This document shows, one piece after another, positions 45,547 through 54,801 of a stretch of 64,000 bases of DNA. Under the pieces are notes generated by a model. It was not told the origin of the DNA, did not search any database, and saw only the letters and a program-made list of their open reading frames with translations. Origin of the DNA: Thalassovita litoralis. Lineage in GTDB: Bacteria > Pseudomonadota > Alphaproteobacteria > Rhodobacterales > Rhodobacteraceae. A program made the position numbers and the translations under genes. Positions within the stretch are counted from its first letter, which is position 1; every line of letters begins with the position of its first letter. The DNA lies in assembly GCF_900182725.1 (NCBI RefSeq), contig NZ_FXTO01000011.1, positions 34,311 to 98,310 of the forward strand. The letters run 5' to 3'.

Positions 45547-45768
45547 ATGATACCCGCGCATAGCTCACACCGCATCACCGTTGCAATGGGGCGTAGCCGC
45601 CCCAGCCTGATGTCACGCCTGAAAGCTGCTATTGGCCTTTCCCGTCAACGCGCCCGGTTGGCCCAACTGGACGACGCAACCCTGCGGGACATCGGAATTA
45701 CCCGCGCCGAAGCTATGCACGAGGCGAAACGCGCCTTTTGGGATGCACCGGACAACTGGCGGGCATAA
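45547..45768 (+). CDS. DUF1127 small protein
   Basis: This 73-residue protein is basic (PSLMSRLKAAIGLSRQRARL) and ends with the DUF1127 core LDDATLRDIGITRAEAMHEAKR. Such arginine-rich small proteins are common in alphaproteobacteria; in Agrobacterium and Rhodobacter they affect phosphate and carbon metabolism and RNA turnover. AAAGGAAA precedes the ATG. It is divergent from the LysR gene and followed by a BI-1 family gene. Confidence 0.88.
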   Translation: MIPAHSSHRITVAMGRSRPSLMSRLKAAIGLSRQRARLAQLDDATLRDIGITRAEAMHEAKRAFWDAPDNWRA

Positions 45769-45884
45769 CAGGAAAAAACCGCGCGATATGCCCCCGAAAG
45801 CCTTGAAAACAGGCGCTTGCTCACCGATATTTTGAACAATCCCCCGCCCAACGGGGTAACACAGATATGCAACGGAGAGTTTCG

Positions 45885-46622
45885 ATGGCTGACTATAACA
45901 CGATCCGGACGGCGGCCGGGACCCGCGCCGCCCAGATTGACGAAGGGCTGCGCGCCCACATGAACAAGGTCTACGGCACCATGTCCGTAGGCATGTTGAT
46001 CACCTTCGCCGTGGCTTGGGCTGTTGGCACCGCCCCTGCCCTGCTGGGGATGCTGCGCGACCCGATGACCCTGCAACCCAACATTCTGGGCTGGGTCGTG
46101 ATGTTCGCACCGCTGATCATGGTGTTTGCCTTTGGCGCGGCCATCAACCGCCTGTCGGCAGCCGGGGCGCAACTGTTCTTCTTTGCGTTTGCCGCTGTTA
46201 TGGGCCTGTCGCTGAGCTGGATTTTCGCGGTATTCACCGGGTTTTCCATCGCGCAGGTGTTCCTTGTGACCGCGATTTCCTTCGCGGGTCTGTCGCTGGT
46301 CGGCTACACCACCAAGAAAGACCTGTCAGGCATGGGGTCGTTCCTGATCATGGGCGTAATCGGTATTCTGGTCGCCTCGATCATCAACATGTTCCTGGGT
46401 TCGCCTGCGATCCATTTTGCGATCACCATTCTGGGTGTGCTGATCTTCGCGGGTCTGACCGCCTATGACACGCAGAACATCAAGAACACCTATCTGGCCC
46501 ATGCCCATCACGGCGATAGCGAATGGCTGGGCAAAGCCGCCATCATGGGCGCGCTGAACCTGTACATGGACTTCATCAACCTGTTCATGTTCCTGCTGCA
46601 ACTGCTGGGCAATCGCGAATAA
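45885..46622 (+). CDS. Bax inhibitor-1/YccA-family membrane protein
   Basis: This 245-residue protein has a soluble N-terminal stretch of about 40 residues followed by seven hydrophobic helices. GYTTKKDLSGMGSFLIMG near 136 and TAYDTQNIK near the C terminus are family hallmarks. Bacterial members include YccA, which modulates the FtsH membrane protease, and calcium-leak channels. GGAGAG lies seven bases before the ATG at 45885. A strong terminator follows. Confidence 0.92.
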   Translation: MADYNTIRTAAGTRAAQIDEGLRAHMNKVYGTMSVGMLITFAVAWAVGTAPALLGMLRDPMTLQPNILGWVVMFAPLIMVFAFGAAINRLSAAGAQLFFFAFAAVMGLSLSWIFAVFTGFSIAQVFLVTAISFAGLSLVGYTTKKDLSGMGSFLIMGVIGILVASIINMFLGSPAIHFAITILGVLIFAGLTAYDTQNIKNTYLAHAHHGDSEWLGKAAIMGALNLYMDFINLFMFLLQLLGNRE

Positions 46623-46646
46623 GCACGCCACAGGCAGAACATAAGA

Positions 46647-46675
46647 AAGGGCCGGTCACAACGACCGGCCCTTTT
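46647..46675. terminator. Bidirectional terminator
   Basis: A perfect 12-bp stem, AAAGGGCCGGTC (46647-46658) with GACCGGCCCTTT (46664-46675), is bordered by A residues on the left and TTCTTTT on the right. It serves the BI-1 gene and, from the other side, the L33 gene. Confidence 0.9.
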
Positions 46676-46787
46676 CTTTTGGCGCATTCCTATCCGCACG
46701 GTAGCCCTGTCTGTGGCCCTGCGGGTGTCCCAAACGCAAAAGGCCACGCAATGCGTGGCCCCCAGCGTCAAAGACAAGCAGATCAGA

Positions 46788-46955
46788 TTACTTGATCTTG
46801 CCTTCTTTGTATTCGACATGCTTACGCACAACCGGGTCGTATTTGCGTACAGTCATCTTCTCGGTCATGGTGCGGGCATTTTTCTTGGTCACATAGAAGT
46901 GGCCCGTGCCTGCGGTCGAGTTCAGACGGATTTTGATCGTCGTCGGCTTCGCCAT
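46788..46955 (-). CDS. rpmG: Ribosomal protein L33
   Basis: This 55-residue protein of the large ribosomal subunit starts [20 protein letters not shown] and ends [16 protein letters not shown]. The zinc-binding cysteines are absent, so it is the zinc-independent form. The start at 46955 is exact for the family. Confidence 0.97.
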   Translation of the reverse strand: MAKPTTIKIRLNSTAGTGHFYVTKKNARTMTEKMTVRKYDPVVRKHVEYKEGKIK

Positions 46956-47112
46956 TTTAAAACTCCAGTCTAGTTCGATACGGGTCAGTCGGGCCGCCCG
47001 TGGAATCCTTGAAGCCTGCCTTTTAAGGGTTCCTGTTCCCGAGTCAACAGCATTTCTGCGGAAAGACGACAGAGCCACAAAAACCCATCAAAAGAACCCC
47101 GGCGGCCCACTG

Positions 47113-47823
47113 TCAAAGGGCGGGTTTTCCCATTGCCGCATGGATTTCGGCAACCTTGTCGGCCTCCAGCCCCAATGCTGTAGCCAACGAGGACAGATAG
47201 TGCCGCTCCGCGTCGGTGTTCACCGTAATCGCCATCAGCGCCGCCGAATACACCTGTGCCTTGGCGGTGTCGCTGGTGTCTTGTGCCAGCGCCATCGGGT
47301 CCACCTCGGCATCCAGCGCGGCCTGAACAAAGGCGATTTCTTCTTCTGACGCATCCCCCAGATGATCCAGAATCGCCTTGCGCTCTGCCGGGTCGATTTC
47401 ACCGTCCGCCTTGGCCGCCTGTATCATCGCGCGGATCATCAGGCGGGCGTTTTCTTCGGCTGCGGCTCCCATCGGGGTGCCTGCTGTCATCGCCTCGAAC
47501 ATTGACGACATCCCGCCAGCACCAGCCGCTGCCGCGCCTGTCATCGCAGACATCAGGTTGCCGAAACCTGCCTCTGCCGCCTCGGTTCCCTGTGCGGCGT
47601 GCTGACCAAAGTTGCCCATTATCTGTTGCAATGTGGCCTTACCGCCCGGCACCCCGAATTTTTCGGCCATTTCGCCCAACTGGCCACCCAAACCGTCGTC
47701 TTCGCCCGCTTTGCGCAAAGCATCCTTAACGCCATCAAGGCCACCCATTTTACGGAATTTATCAACCCCGCGTGCCGCCGCGAAGCCAATCGCCAAAGTG
47801 GCCAAAGTGCGAACAAAACTCAT
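47113..47823 (-). CDS. DUF533/TerB-like protein
   Basis: This 236-residue protein has an N-terminal hydrophobic anchor (VRTLATLAIGFAAARG), a Gly/Ala/Met-rich middle, and a C-terminal helical TerB-like domain with AAKADGEIDPAERKAILDHLG (about 131-151). It resembles YebE/DUF533 inner-membrane proteins of unknown function; YebE in enterobacteria is envelope-stress induced. It is a single gene upstream of rpmG on the same strand. Confidence 0.85.
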   Translation of the reverse strand: MSFVRTLATLAIGFAAARGVDKFRKMGGLDGVKDALRKAGEDDGLGGQLGEMAEKFGVPGGKATLQQIMGNFGQHAAQGTEAAEAGFGNLMSAMTGAAAAGAGGMSSMFEAMTAGTPMGAAAEENARLMIRAMIQAAKADGEIDPAERKAILDHLGDASEEEIAFVQAALDAEVDPMALAQDTSDTAKAQVYSAALMAITVNTDAERHYLSSLATALGLEADKVAEIHAAMGKPAL

Positions 47824-47918
47824 ATTCTATCTCCCTTCATGAAAAGCCGCGCCCAGCCCATGATGGGCGCAAAGCCCCCAACCGCCAACAGGGAAATCCA
47901 GAAAACCAACAGGAATAT

Positions 47919-48320
47919 GCGCGGAAGGCCTGTAAGCCGGATTCTGTCCAAGGGGTTGCCCCCTCTGGATGACCATTCATCTGAACGCGCTGTTACCAAC
48001 GCGCCTATAGCTGCCAACCCGGACCTCTGGGCCAAAGCCTACCCTGCGGCGATATCGGGCGAACCCGATCAACCCCGCGCGAGGTCCCTATTCGGCATTG
48101 CTCCGGGTGGGGCTTGCCGTGCCGGTCCTGTTGCCAGTCCCGCGGTAGGCTCTTACCCTACCGTTTCACCCTGACCCCTGCGGACAGGGGCGGTCTGTTT
48201 TCTGTGGCGCTTTCCCTGGGGTTGCCCCCGCCGGGCGTTACCCGGCACCCTTGCCTTGTGGAGTCCGGACTTTCCTCCCGCGCCGGTATCCCGGCACAAG
48301 CGGCCATCCAGCCTTCCGCG
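47919..48320 (-). ncRNA. rnpB: RNase P RNA (type A)
   Basis: This is the catalytic RNA that removes 5' leaders from tRNA precursors. On the minus strand it begins near GCGGAAGGCTGGATGGCC and continues into GAGGAAAGTCCGGACTCCAC, the universal P4-region signature of bacterial RNase P RNA. It ends with CAGAATCCGGCTTACAGGCC followed by TTCCGC, which pairs with the 5' end as helix P1. Length is about 400 nt. Ends are approximate by a few bases. Confidence 0.95.
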
Positions 48321-48330
48321 CAGGGGTGAC

Positions 48331-49044
48331 TTAGGCGTTTGGAACGTCCCGGTCAACGGGGAAGCGTGCGGCCAGATCACGGGCCATTGCAATCGCATAA
48401 CCCCGGTTTTCAGCACCACCACAGCCGAAGCGGTCACAGAACGCGTGATAGACGTGCAAGGGGGCCATATCGTTATCCGGCATGACATACCCAAAGCGGC
48501 GCAAGGCCTGCCCCATCTGAAGGATCGTTTCGGCGCTCCAGCCTTCTTCGCCACGAAGGTCGGCGCGGCATACATCCGGCCAGACCGCCAATCCCTGCCG
48601 CGCCAGCCTGTGCCAGTCAAATCGCGGGCCGGGGTCGGATTTTCGATCCGGGGCCATATCGGAATGGCCAATCACCCGTTCGGGCCGGATCGCCCACCGC
48701 TGCATGATCCCGGCCAGCAACCATTCCAGCGCCGCCATCTGTGGTTCGGCAAACGGATGCGTTCCCAGATTAACCAGTTCAATCCCGATCGAATGCGAAT
48801 TCACATCGGTGACGCTGCCCCATTTGCCCGCCCCTGCGTGCCAGGCGCGTTTGTCCTCGGGGACCAGTTGCCAGATACGCCCGGTTTCGGAAATCAGATA
48901 ATGAGCGGAAACCTCGGCCTGCGGATCGCACAAACGTTCCAGCGATGCGGCGCAGGGAATCGCCGTGTAATGCAGCACCACCATATCAGGCTGCACTGCC
49001 CCCCGCCGCGCCCCGAAATTTGGCGACGGATGTTGTATCACCAT
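48331..49044 (-). CDS. N-acetylmuramoyl-L-alanine amidase (AmpD type)
   Basis: This 237-residue amidase_2 enzyme cleaves the lactyl-amide bond of muropeptides. Zinc-binding residues are visible in VVLHYTAI (about 24) and IGHSDMAPDRKSDPG (about 143-157). There is no signal peptide, so it is probably cytoplasmic and recycles anhydro-muropeptides like AmpD. A GTG at 49065 is an alternative start with a weak GGA site; I prefer the ATG at 49044, where family similarity begins. It follows the excalibur-type lipoprotein gene on the same strand by a few bases. Confidence 0.88.
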   Translation of the reverse strand: MVIQHPSPNFGARRGAVQPDMVVLHYTAIPCAASLERLCDPQAEVSAHYLISETGRIWQLVPEDKRAWHAGAGKWGSVTDVNSHSIGIELVNLGTHPFAEPQMAALEWLLAGIMQRWAIRPERVIGHSDMAPDRKSDPGPRFDWHRLARQGLAVWPDVCRADLRGEEGWSAETILQMGQALRRFGYVMPDNDMAPLHVYHAFCDRFGCGGAENRGYAIAMARDLAARFPVDRDVPNA

Positions 49045-49070
49045 CGGATGCGTGGTGTCATGCACCGCGT

Positions 49071-49826
49071 TTATCCGCCAGAAGCCTTGCGGAACGGGCG
49101 CGGATCCCAATCACAGGCATAGCCATCCCCATCCGGGTCCAACCCCAGACGGTCCCGCTCTGGCCCGCCACGGCCCAGAAATTCCAACTGCGCCATATCC
49201 GGCGATGGGTATTTGCCACAGTTCCGTTCAGCCCGCGCGCGTGTACTGAGCGGGGATCGGGTATAAATCTGCGTCCCGATGGGGTTGTTGGTTTTCAGGG
49301 CATATTCCACGATATTCGGCCCGGTCCCTGCGGCGCGGGTGGGAACGGCGGTGGGCTGCACCACTTCGTATTGCGCACGATTGCGGGCCAGCCGTTCGGC
49401 ATCGCTTTCGATGCTACGTTCGGTGGACACCGTTTTGAAATCATTTTCAGATGACAGGCCCGGATGATCCATCGGAACCGGCGCAGGATTGGACGGGCTG
49501 GCCTGAACCGGCGTAACCCCTGAATTCAGCGCAGCAGCAGTTTCCGCCGCGATCCTTTCTGCCTCGTCCGCCTGATTTCCGCCAGCAGGGGTGGGGGCCG
49601 CCGCAGGCACGCTACCTGACAGGCCCGTGCGGCTGGCATCCAATTGTTCCTCGGACACCGCCAAGGGAGCGGGCAAAGACTGTCCGTTCAATGCGGCATC
49701 CCGCTGCGTCTGCGACTTACGATAGTCTGCGTAGCTGCCAAACCCCACGCCCGCCGCACTGTCGGGAACCGTCGGTTCACATGCCACCAGCCCCAAGAAG
49801 GCCACACCACAAAGAAGATACCGCAT
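49071..49826 (-). CDS. Lipoprotein with C-terminal excalibur-like motif
   Basis: This 251-residue protein has a lipobox LVAC near residue 16. The long middle section is rich in Ala, Pro and Glu and probably disordered (residues 60-165). The end has CGKYPSPDMAQLEFL and DPDGDGYACDWDPRPF, the aspartate-rich DxDxDG loop with flanking cysteines of excalibur calcium-binding domains. It is probably anchored in the outer membrane facing the periplasm. It is next to and just upstream of an AmpD-type amidase, so a cell-wall role is plausible. Confidence 0.85.
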   Translation of the reverse strand: MRYLLCGVAFLGLVACEPTVPDSAAGVGFGSYADYRKSQTQRDAALNGQSLPAPLAVSEEQLDASRTGLSGSVPAAAPTPAGGNQADEAERIAAETAAALNSGVTPVQASPSNPAPVPMDHPGLSSENDFKTVSTERSIESDAERLARNRAQYEVVQPTAVPTRAAGTGPNIVEYALKTNNPIGTQIYTRSPLSTRARAERNCGKYPSPDMAQLEFLGRGGPERDRLGLDPDGDGYACDWDPRPFRKASGG

Positions 49827-49861
49827 TCAGATCACCCTGCCCGATCTTGTTTTCCGTGGTT

Positions 49862-51349
49862 TTACCACCAACGCCCCGGCTTGGCCACAAAACCGGCAGC
49901 CTGTTCCAGCGCATAAGCGGTATTCAGCAAATCGCCCTCTTCCCACGGGCGACCGATCAATTGCAGCCCCAGCGGCAGCCCTTGGGCGTCAACCCCCGTT
50001 GGCACGCTGATCCCCGGCAGACCGGCAAGGTTCACCGTCACGGTAAACACGTCGTTGAGGTACATTTTCACCGGATCTTCGTCATTCATCTCGCCCAGAC
50101 CAAAGGCCGCCGACGGGGTGGCCGGGGTCAGGATCGCGTCGACACCTGCGGCGAAGACATCGTCGAAGTCTTTCTTGATCAGCGCACGCACCCGGCGGGC
50201 GCGGTTGTAATAGGCGTCGTAGAACCCGGCAGACAGCACATAGGTGCCAACCATCACGCGGCGCTGAACCTCGTGCCCAAAGCCTTCGGCACGGGTTTTT
50301 TCGTACATTTCGGTGATGCCATCACCAGCGGCCAGCGTGGTGCGGTGGCCATAGCGCACACCGTCATAGCGGGCCAGATTCGAGGATGCCTCGGCCGGGG
50401 CAATCACATAATAAGCGGGCAACGCGTATTTGGTGTGCGGCAGGCTGATGTCCACGATTTCAGCCCCGGCGTCTTTCAACATCGCGGTGCCATCGTCCCA
50501 CAGTTTGACGATTTCATCGGGGGTGCCATCCAGACGGTATTCCTTGGGAATACCAATCTTCTTGCCCTTGATGTCGCCGGTCAGCATTGCCTCGAAATTC
50601 GGGACGGCCAAATCGGCGCTGGTGGAATCCTTGGGGTCATGGCCAGCCATCGCTTCCAGCATGATTGCCGCATCGCGCACCGTTTTGGTCATCGGCCCGG
50701 CCTGATCCAGCGACGACGCAAAGGCCACGATGCCCCAGCGCGAACACCGGCCATAGGTCGGCTTGATCCCCACCGTGCCGGTAAAGGCACAGGGCTGACG
50801 GATCGACCCGCCCGTATCGGTGCCGGTCGCCGCAAGGCACAGATCGGCGGCCACGGCACTGGCCGACCCACCCGAAGACCCGCCCGGCGTCAGCGCGGTA
50901 TCGTCATTGCCCCGGCGCCACGGGTTCACCGCATTGCCATAAACACTGGTTTCGTTGGAACTGCCCATGGCGAATTCATCCATGTTCAGCTTGCCCAGCA
51001 TGACCGAACCCGCATCAAACAGTTTCGAGGTCACGGTGGATTCGTATTCCGGCTTGAACCCTTCCAGAATGGCGCTGGCGGCCTGACTGGGAACGCCCTT
51101 GGTGCAGAACAAATCCTTGATCCCCACGGGCAGACCACACATGGCAGGCGCATCGCCCGCCGCCAAACGCGCATCGGCGGCACGGGCCTGTTCCAGCGCG
51201 ATTTCAGGGGTTTTGTGGACAAAGGCGTTCAGCGCCCCTGCCGCATCAATCGCGGACAGGCAGGCTTGGGTCAGTTCAACACTGGTGACGTCCTTGGCCC
51301 GCAGCTTATCGCGGGCCTCTGCCAAAGTCAGTTTGTTCAGATCAGACAT
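49862..51349 (-). CDS. gatA: Glutamyl-tRNA(Gln) amidotransferase subunit A
   Basis: This 495-residue amidase liberates ammonia from glutamine to convert Glu-tRNA(Gln) (and Asp-tRNA(Asn)) to the amidated form. The Ser-cisSer-Lys triad is visible: lysine in [11 protein letters not shown] (near 76) and the serines in [19 protein letters not shown]. The start at 51349 overlaps the gatC stop (TAATG). gatB is not in this window. In-frame upstream sequence is the gatC region in another frame and is not part of the protein. Confidence 0.96.
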   Translation of the reverse strand: MSDLNKLTLAEARDKLRAKDVTSVELTQACLSAIDAAGALNAFVHKTPEIALEQARAADARLAAGDAPAMCGLPVGIKDLFCTKGVPSQAASAILEGFKPEYESTVTSKLFDAGSVMLGKLNMDEFAMGSSNETSVYGNAVNPWRRGNDDTALTPGGSSGGSASAVAADLCLAATGTDTGGSIRQPCAFTGTVGIKPTYGRCSRWGIVAFASSLDQAGPMTKTVRDAAIMLEAMAGHDPKDSTSADLAVPNFEAMLTGDIKGKKIGIPKEYRLDGTPDEIVKLWDDGTAMLKDAGAEIVDISLPHTKYALPAYYVIAPAEASSNLARYDGVRYGHRTTLAAGDGITEMYEKTRAEGFGHEVQRRVMVGTYVLSAGFYDAYYNRARRVRALIKKDFDDVFAAGVDAILTPATPSAAFGLGEMNDEDPVKMYLNDVFTVTVNLAGLPGISVPTGVDAQGLPLGLQLIGRPWEEGDLLNTAYALEQAAGFVAKPGRWW

Positions 51350-51636
51350 TATTCCACCACCTTCGGAACCGCAAAGAAGCCTTCCCGTGCGTCGGGGGCA
51401 TTTTTCAAAATCTTGTCCTGCATGTCGCCATCGGTCACGACATCCTCGCGCCGCTTCAACCGTTGCGGCGTGACCGAGGTCATGGGTTCCACACCCTCGA
51501 CATTCACCTCGTTGAGCTGTTCGATAAAGCCCAGAATGGTGTTGAACTCGTTCGCCAGCGCGGGCAGTGCGTCGTCTTCCACCTTGATCCGGGCCAGTTT
51601 GGCCACTTTGGCGGCGGTCTGCGTGTCGATCGACAT
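51349..51636 (-). CDS. gatC: Glutamyl-tRNA(Gln) amidotransferase subunit C
   Basis: This 95-residue subunit stabilises GatA. It starts [17 protein letters not shown] and contains [15 protein letters not shown] and ends [14 protein letters not shown], all characteristic. The start at 51636 is the standard one. It is translated with gatA through a TAATG overlap. Confidence 0.95.
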   Translation of the reverse strand: MSIDTQTAAKVAKLARIKVEDDALPALANEFNTILGFIEQLNEVNVEGVEPMTSVTPQRLKRREDVVTDGDMQDKILKNAPDAREGFFAVPKVVE

Positions 51637-51852
51637 CGGCAAGTCTCCGTTTTTCAGTTGGGAAAGCGTTTAACGCCCGCGCCCGCTCTCCGCAAGCATC
51701 AGCCCGCGCACAACCGCATAGGGGACATGCCTTCGCCACCCGAATTGCCCGAACGACAGCCACACATCCGGCGGTTGGCGACACTTCCGGTCTGGTCAAC
51801 CCCGCGTCCCATGCTAGGCTTCCCCCAAAGCTGACACGACAGAGGGTATATC

Positions 51853-52545
51853 ATGAAAATCACATGGCTTGGCCATTCAGGCTTTCGAATCGAAATCGCG
51901 GATCAGGTTTTGCTGCTGGACCCGTGGATGACCGGAAACCCGATGTTTCCCCAAGACAGCCGCGAATGCGCCATCAAAGGGGCCACCGCGATTCTGGTGA
52001 CGCATGGGCATGGGGATCACACAGGCGACACGCTGGCCATCGCCAAAGACCTGAATATTCCGGTGATCGGTATTTACGATCTGATGACCCATCTGGAAGC
52101 CACCGAAGGCGTTTCTGTCATTGGCTTTAACAAGGGCGGCACCCTGAAACAGGGCGATGTGGCGATTACGATGGTCAACGCCACACATTCCTCGTCCATG
52201 CCCGGCCCGCATGGCCCGGTTTATTGCGGGTCCGAAGCGGGCTATATGATCGCGGGCGAAGGCCATACGATCTATGTTTCCGGCGACACCGATGTGATGG
52301 CGGATATGAAGGTGTTCAATGACCTGCACCAGCCGGATATTGGCATCCTGTGTTCCGGCGGGCATTTCACGATGGACATGAAACGCGCGTCCTATGCGGC
52401 GAAAACCTTCTTTGATTTCAAGACGGTGATCCCCTGCCATTACCGCACCTTCCCGCTGTTGGAACAGAATGCGGATGTGATGAAGGCAGAATTGACCGGG
52501 GTCGACGTGATCGAACCGCAGGTCATGGTTCCGATCGCCCTGTGA
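51853..52545 (+). CDS. UPF0173 metal-dependent hydrolase
   Basis: This 230-residue protein has the metallo-beta-lactamase fold: VTHGHGDHTGDTL (metal site HxHxDH, about 48-60), YVSGDTDVMADM and a late CHYRTFP histidine. The start MKITWLGHSGFRIE is typical of the UPF0173 family, whose substrate is not established. It ends near a strong bidirectional hairpin and converges with the DsrE-like gene. Confidence 0.92.
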   Translation: MKITWLGHSGFRIEIADQVLLLDPWMTGNPMFPQDSRECAIKGATAILVTHGHGDHTGDTLAIAKDLNIPVIGIYDLMTHLEATEGVSVIGFNKGGTLKQGDVAITMVNATHSSSMPGPHGPVYCGSEAGYMIAGEGHTIYVSGDTDVMADMKVFNDLHQPDIGILCSGGHFTMDMKRASYAAKTFFDFKTVIPCHYRTFPLLEQNADVMKAELTGVDVIEPQVMVPIAL

Positions 52546-52562
52546 TCGTCCTGTGATCTGAC

Positions 52563-52593
52563 TGGCCCCGCCACGGTAAACCCGGCGGGGCCA
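52563..52593. terminator. Hairpin between convergent genes
   Basis: TGGCCCCGCC (52563-52572) and GGCGGGGCCA (52584-52593) form a perfect 10-bp stem 18 bases after the UPF0173 stop and nine bases before the DsrE stop. There is no long T-run; the very strong stem probably ends both transcripts. Confidence 0.6.
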
Positions 52594-52601
52594 AACGCCC
52601 G

Positions 52602-53051
52602 TTATGGACGCAGATAGGCATAGCCCTGATATTGCAGTTCCATCAGGCGCACAGCACCGGAATCAACCACCTGTGCTTCGCTGACCAGCGGCACGTCTTT
52701 CTGGGTTTTCTGCTTCATCGACTGAACCGTATTCAGGCAGGCCGAAAACTGGATATTATCCATCGACAATGCCATTGTGCTGATCCGGTCTTTGACCGGC
52801 GAGGTGTCTTCGCGCAGCATATGCAGGCCGGGGCCGTAAGTGACGATTTCAATCACCACCTCTTGCCCTTTGCTCTCGTAGTATTTGGCGATATTCGCTG
52901 CGTTGTTCAGCGCCATATTCATGGTTTTCACGTTATCTTCGTCAACATGGATCGCCACCTTCGCGGCGGGTTCGGCCCATGCCAGTTGCGTTGACAACAG
53001 CAACGCCGCCCCCAACGCGGCAATGGAACGGGGTAAGCGGTCAAGACGCAT
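52602..53051 (-). CDS. Exported DsrE-like protein
   Basis: This 149-residue protein begins with a signal peptide (RSIAALGAALLLSTQLAWA, cleavage near residue 26). The mature part has the DsrE/F-like alpha-beta pattern: VKTMNMALNNAANIAKYY and a beta strand EVVIEIVTYGPGLHML. One cysteine lies in FSACLNTVQSM, where DsrE proteins carry the active persulfide cysteine. It is probably periplasmic, which is unusual for a sulfur-relay fold. Function unknown. Confidence 0.82.
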   Translation of the reverse strand: MRLDRLPRSIAALGAALLLSTQLAWAEPAAKVAIHVDEDNVKTMNMALNNAANIAKYYESKGQEVVIEIVTYGPGLHMLREDTSPVKDRISTMALSMDNIQFSACLNTVQSMKQKTQKDVPLVSEAQVVDSGAVRLMELQYQGYAYLRP

Positions 53052-53130
53052 CGTTTCCTCCCTCAGATTGGTCCTGTCACAGTCCTGTCAGGCAACAGTC
53101 CGACACATTCATATATATATCAAGAAAACT

Positions 53131-53580
53131 TTACCGCCGTCCGGCAAAGAACTCTTTCAACAGCGTTTCGGACTCGCGCGCTGAAATCCCGTCGTAAACT
53201 TCGGGAACGTGGTGGCATTGCGGATGGCTGAAAATGCGCGGCCCTTGGGCCACCCCCCCGCTTTTGGGATCTGCCGCGCCATAATAAACCCGTGCAATCC
53301 GCGCCGCTGAAATGGCGGTGGCACACATGGGGCACGGTTCCAGCGTCACATATAAATCATACCCCGGCAAACGTTCGCTGCGCGCCGCCGCGCATCCCGC
53401 GCGGATCACCAGAATTTCGGCATGAGCCGTGGGATCGGACAATTCGCGCGTCCGGTTTCCCGCCCGCGCCACGACCCCGCCATCCGGCGACACCAGAACG
53501 GCACCCACCGGCACTTCGCCACGGGCGGCGGCGGCCTGCGCTTCTTCCAGCGCCTGATCCATGTAGCTGCGAAATACCAT
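53131..53580 (-). CDS. tadA: tRNA-specific adenosine deaminase
   Basis: This 149-residue enzyme deaminates adenosine 34 of tRNA-Arg(ACG) to inosine. Zinc-binding motifs are PTAHAEILVIR (His and catalytic Glu, near 52) and EPCPMCATAISAARI (two Cys, near 82-96). The length matches TadA. A second in-frame ATG five codons later could also serve. It diverges from the pseudouridine synthase gene. Confidence 0.93.
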   Translation of the reverse strand: MVFRSYMDQALEEAQAAAARGEVPVGAVLVSPDGGVVARAGNRTRELSDPTAHAEILVIRAGCAAARSERLPGYDLYVTLEPCPMCATAISAARIARVYYGAADPKSGGVAQGPRIFSHPQCHHVPEVYDGISARESETLLKEFFAGRR

Positions 53581-53667
53581 AGCCTGTCTTTGCCTTGCAT
53601 TGTCTGCTTTCGCAATGGTGCGAAATGGTATACCTCACAGGCTTGCCCCCTTTCAGGACGTACCCCG

Positions 53668-54720
53668 ATGACCAACAGTTCACCCGATGGCGACCGCATT
53701 GCAAAAATCATCGCCCGCGCAGGCCGCGCCAGCCGCCGCGAGGCCGAGCGCCTGATCGAAGAAGGGCGCGTGACCGTCAACGGCAAACAGATCACCAGCC
53801 CCGCGCTGAATGTGACGGCCCGCGATACGATCACCGTGGATGGTAAACCGCTGGAAGCCGCAGAACCCGCCCGCGTCTGGCTGTATCATAAACCCGCCGG
53901 TCTGGTGACAACCAACCGGGACGAACAGGGCCGCGCCACAATTTTCGACAAACTGCCTGACGGTCTGCCGCGCGTGATGTCCGTGGGACGGCTGGACCTG
54001 AATTCCGAAGGGTTGCTGCTGCTAACCAACGACGGCGAGGTAAAGCGCAAGCTGGAATTGCCCGCAACCGGATGGCTGCGCAAATACCGGGTTCGGGTCA
54101 ATGGTCGCGTCAGCGAAGAAAAGCTGGAACCGCTACGCAAAGGCATCACCCACGACGGTGTGAACTATCTGCCGATGATCGTGTCGCTGGATCGTCAGCA
54201 AGGCGCGAATGCGTGGCTGACCGTGGGCCTGCGCGAAGGGAAAAACCGTGAAATCCGCCGCGCGATGGAAGCCATCGGGTTTACGGTGAACCGGCTGATC
54301 CGCACCTCCTATGGGCCGTTCCAGTTAGGGCAATTGAAACCCGGCGAGGTCGAAGAAGTCCGCCGCCGCGTTGTCCGCGATCAGCTGGGGCTGGATGGCG
54401 AAGGGCTGGCCGCGATGGAAGATGACGACGCCAAACCCAAACCCGGCCTCCGCCGCAAACCGCGCAAAAGCCAGTTCGGCGGCCCCGGCCAACCCGGCCG
54501 CCCGAATCCCGGCGGCCCCGATGGCAAACCAACAGGCGGGAAACCGGGGGGCCGCACAGGTGGCAAACCCCACCGCAGCGGCAAATCCGATGCGCCGGAC
54601 CTGTCCACGCGCCCGCAGCGCGATGGCAAGCCCACACACCCCAACCGCCCCGGCAAAGCCGCCAAACCGGGCGCACCACGCCGCCCGCACAGCGAAAAAC
54701 CCGGACCGGGGCGCAAGTGA
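53668..54720 (+). CDS. rluB: RluB-type pseudouridine synthase with long basic tail
   Basis: This 350-residue enzyme makes pseudouridine in rRNA. The N-terminal S4 RNA-binding domain (ARAGRASRREAERLIEEGRV, about 13-70) is followed by the RsuA-type catalytic domain with the catalytic Asp in SVGRLDLNSEGLLLLTND (about 108-125) and GKNREIRRAMEAIG. The last 100 residues (from about 250) are low-complexity Gly/Pro/Lys/Arg repeats such as GPGQPGRPNPGGPDGKP, probably disordered and RNA-binding. The start at 53668 is the S4 domain start. Confidence 0.92.
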   Translation: MTNSSPDGDRIAKIIARAGRASRREAERLIEEGRVTVNGKQITSPALNVTARDTITVDGKPLEAAEPARVWLYHKPAGLVTTNRDEQGRATIFDKLPDGLPRVMSVGRLDLNSEGLLLLTNDGEVKRKLELPATGWLRKYRVRVNGRVSEEKLEPLRKGITHDGVNYLPMIVSLDRQQGANAWLTVGLREGKNREIRRAMEAIGFTVNRLIRTSYGPFQLGQLKPGEVEEVRRRVVRDQLGLDGEGLAAMEDDDAKPKPGLRRKPRKSQFGGPGQPGRPNPGGPDGKPTGGKPGGRTGGKPHRSGKSDAPDLSTRPQRDGKPTHPNRPGKAAKPGAPRRPHSEKPGPGRK

Positions 54721-54801
54721 CACCCTTGGGGCAATCTTCCCCCTAGCAAGCCGCGCCCCGATCCCCTACTTTCGATATCACAATAGCGATTTGGGGAACG
54801 G

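Noticed and set aside
49691..51673. 660-residue plus-strand frame opposite gatA and gatC
   Set aside because: Antisense shadow; GatA catalytic triad and GatC motifs on the minus strand are unambiguous.
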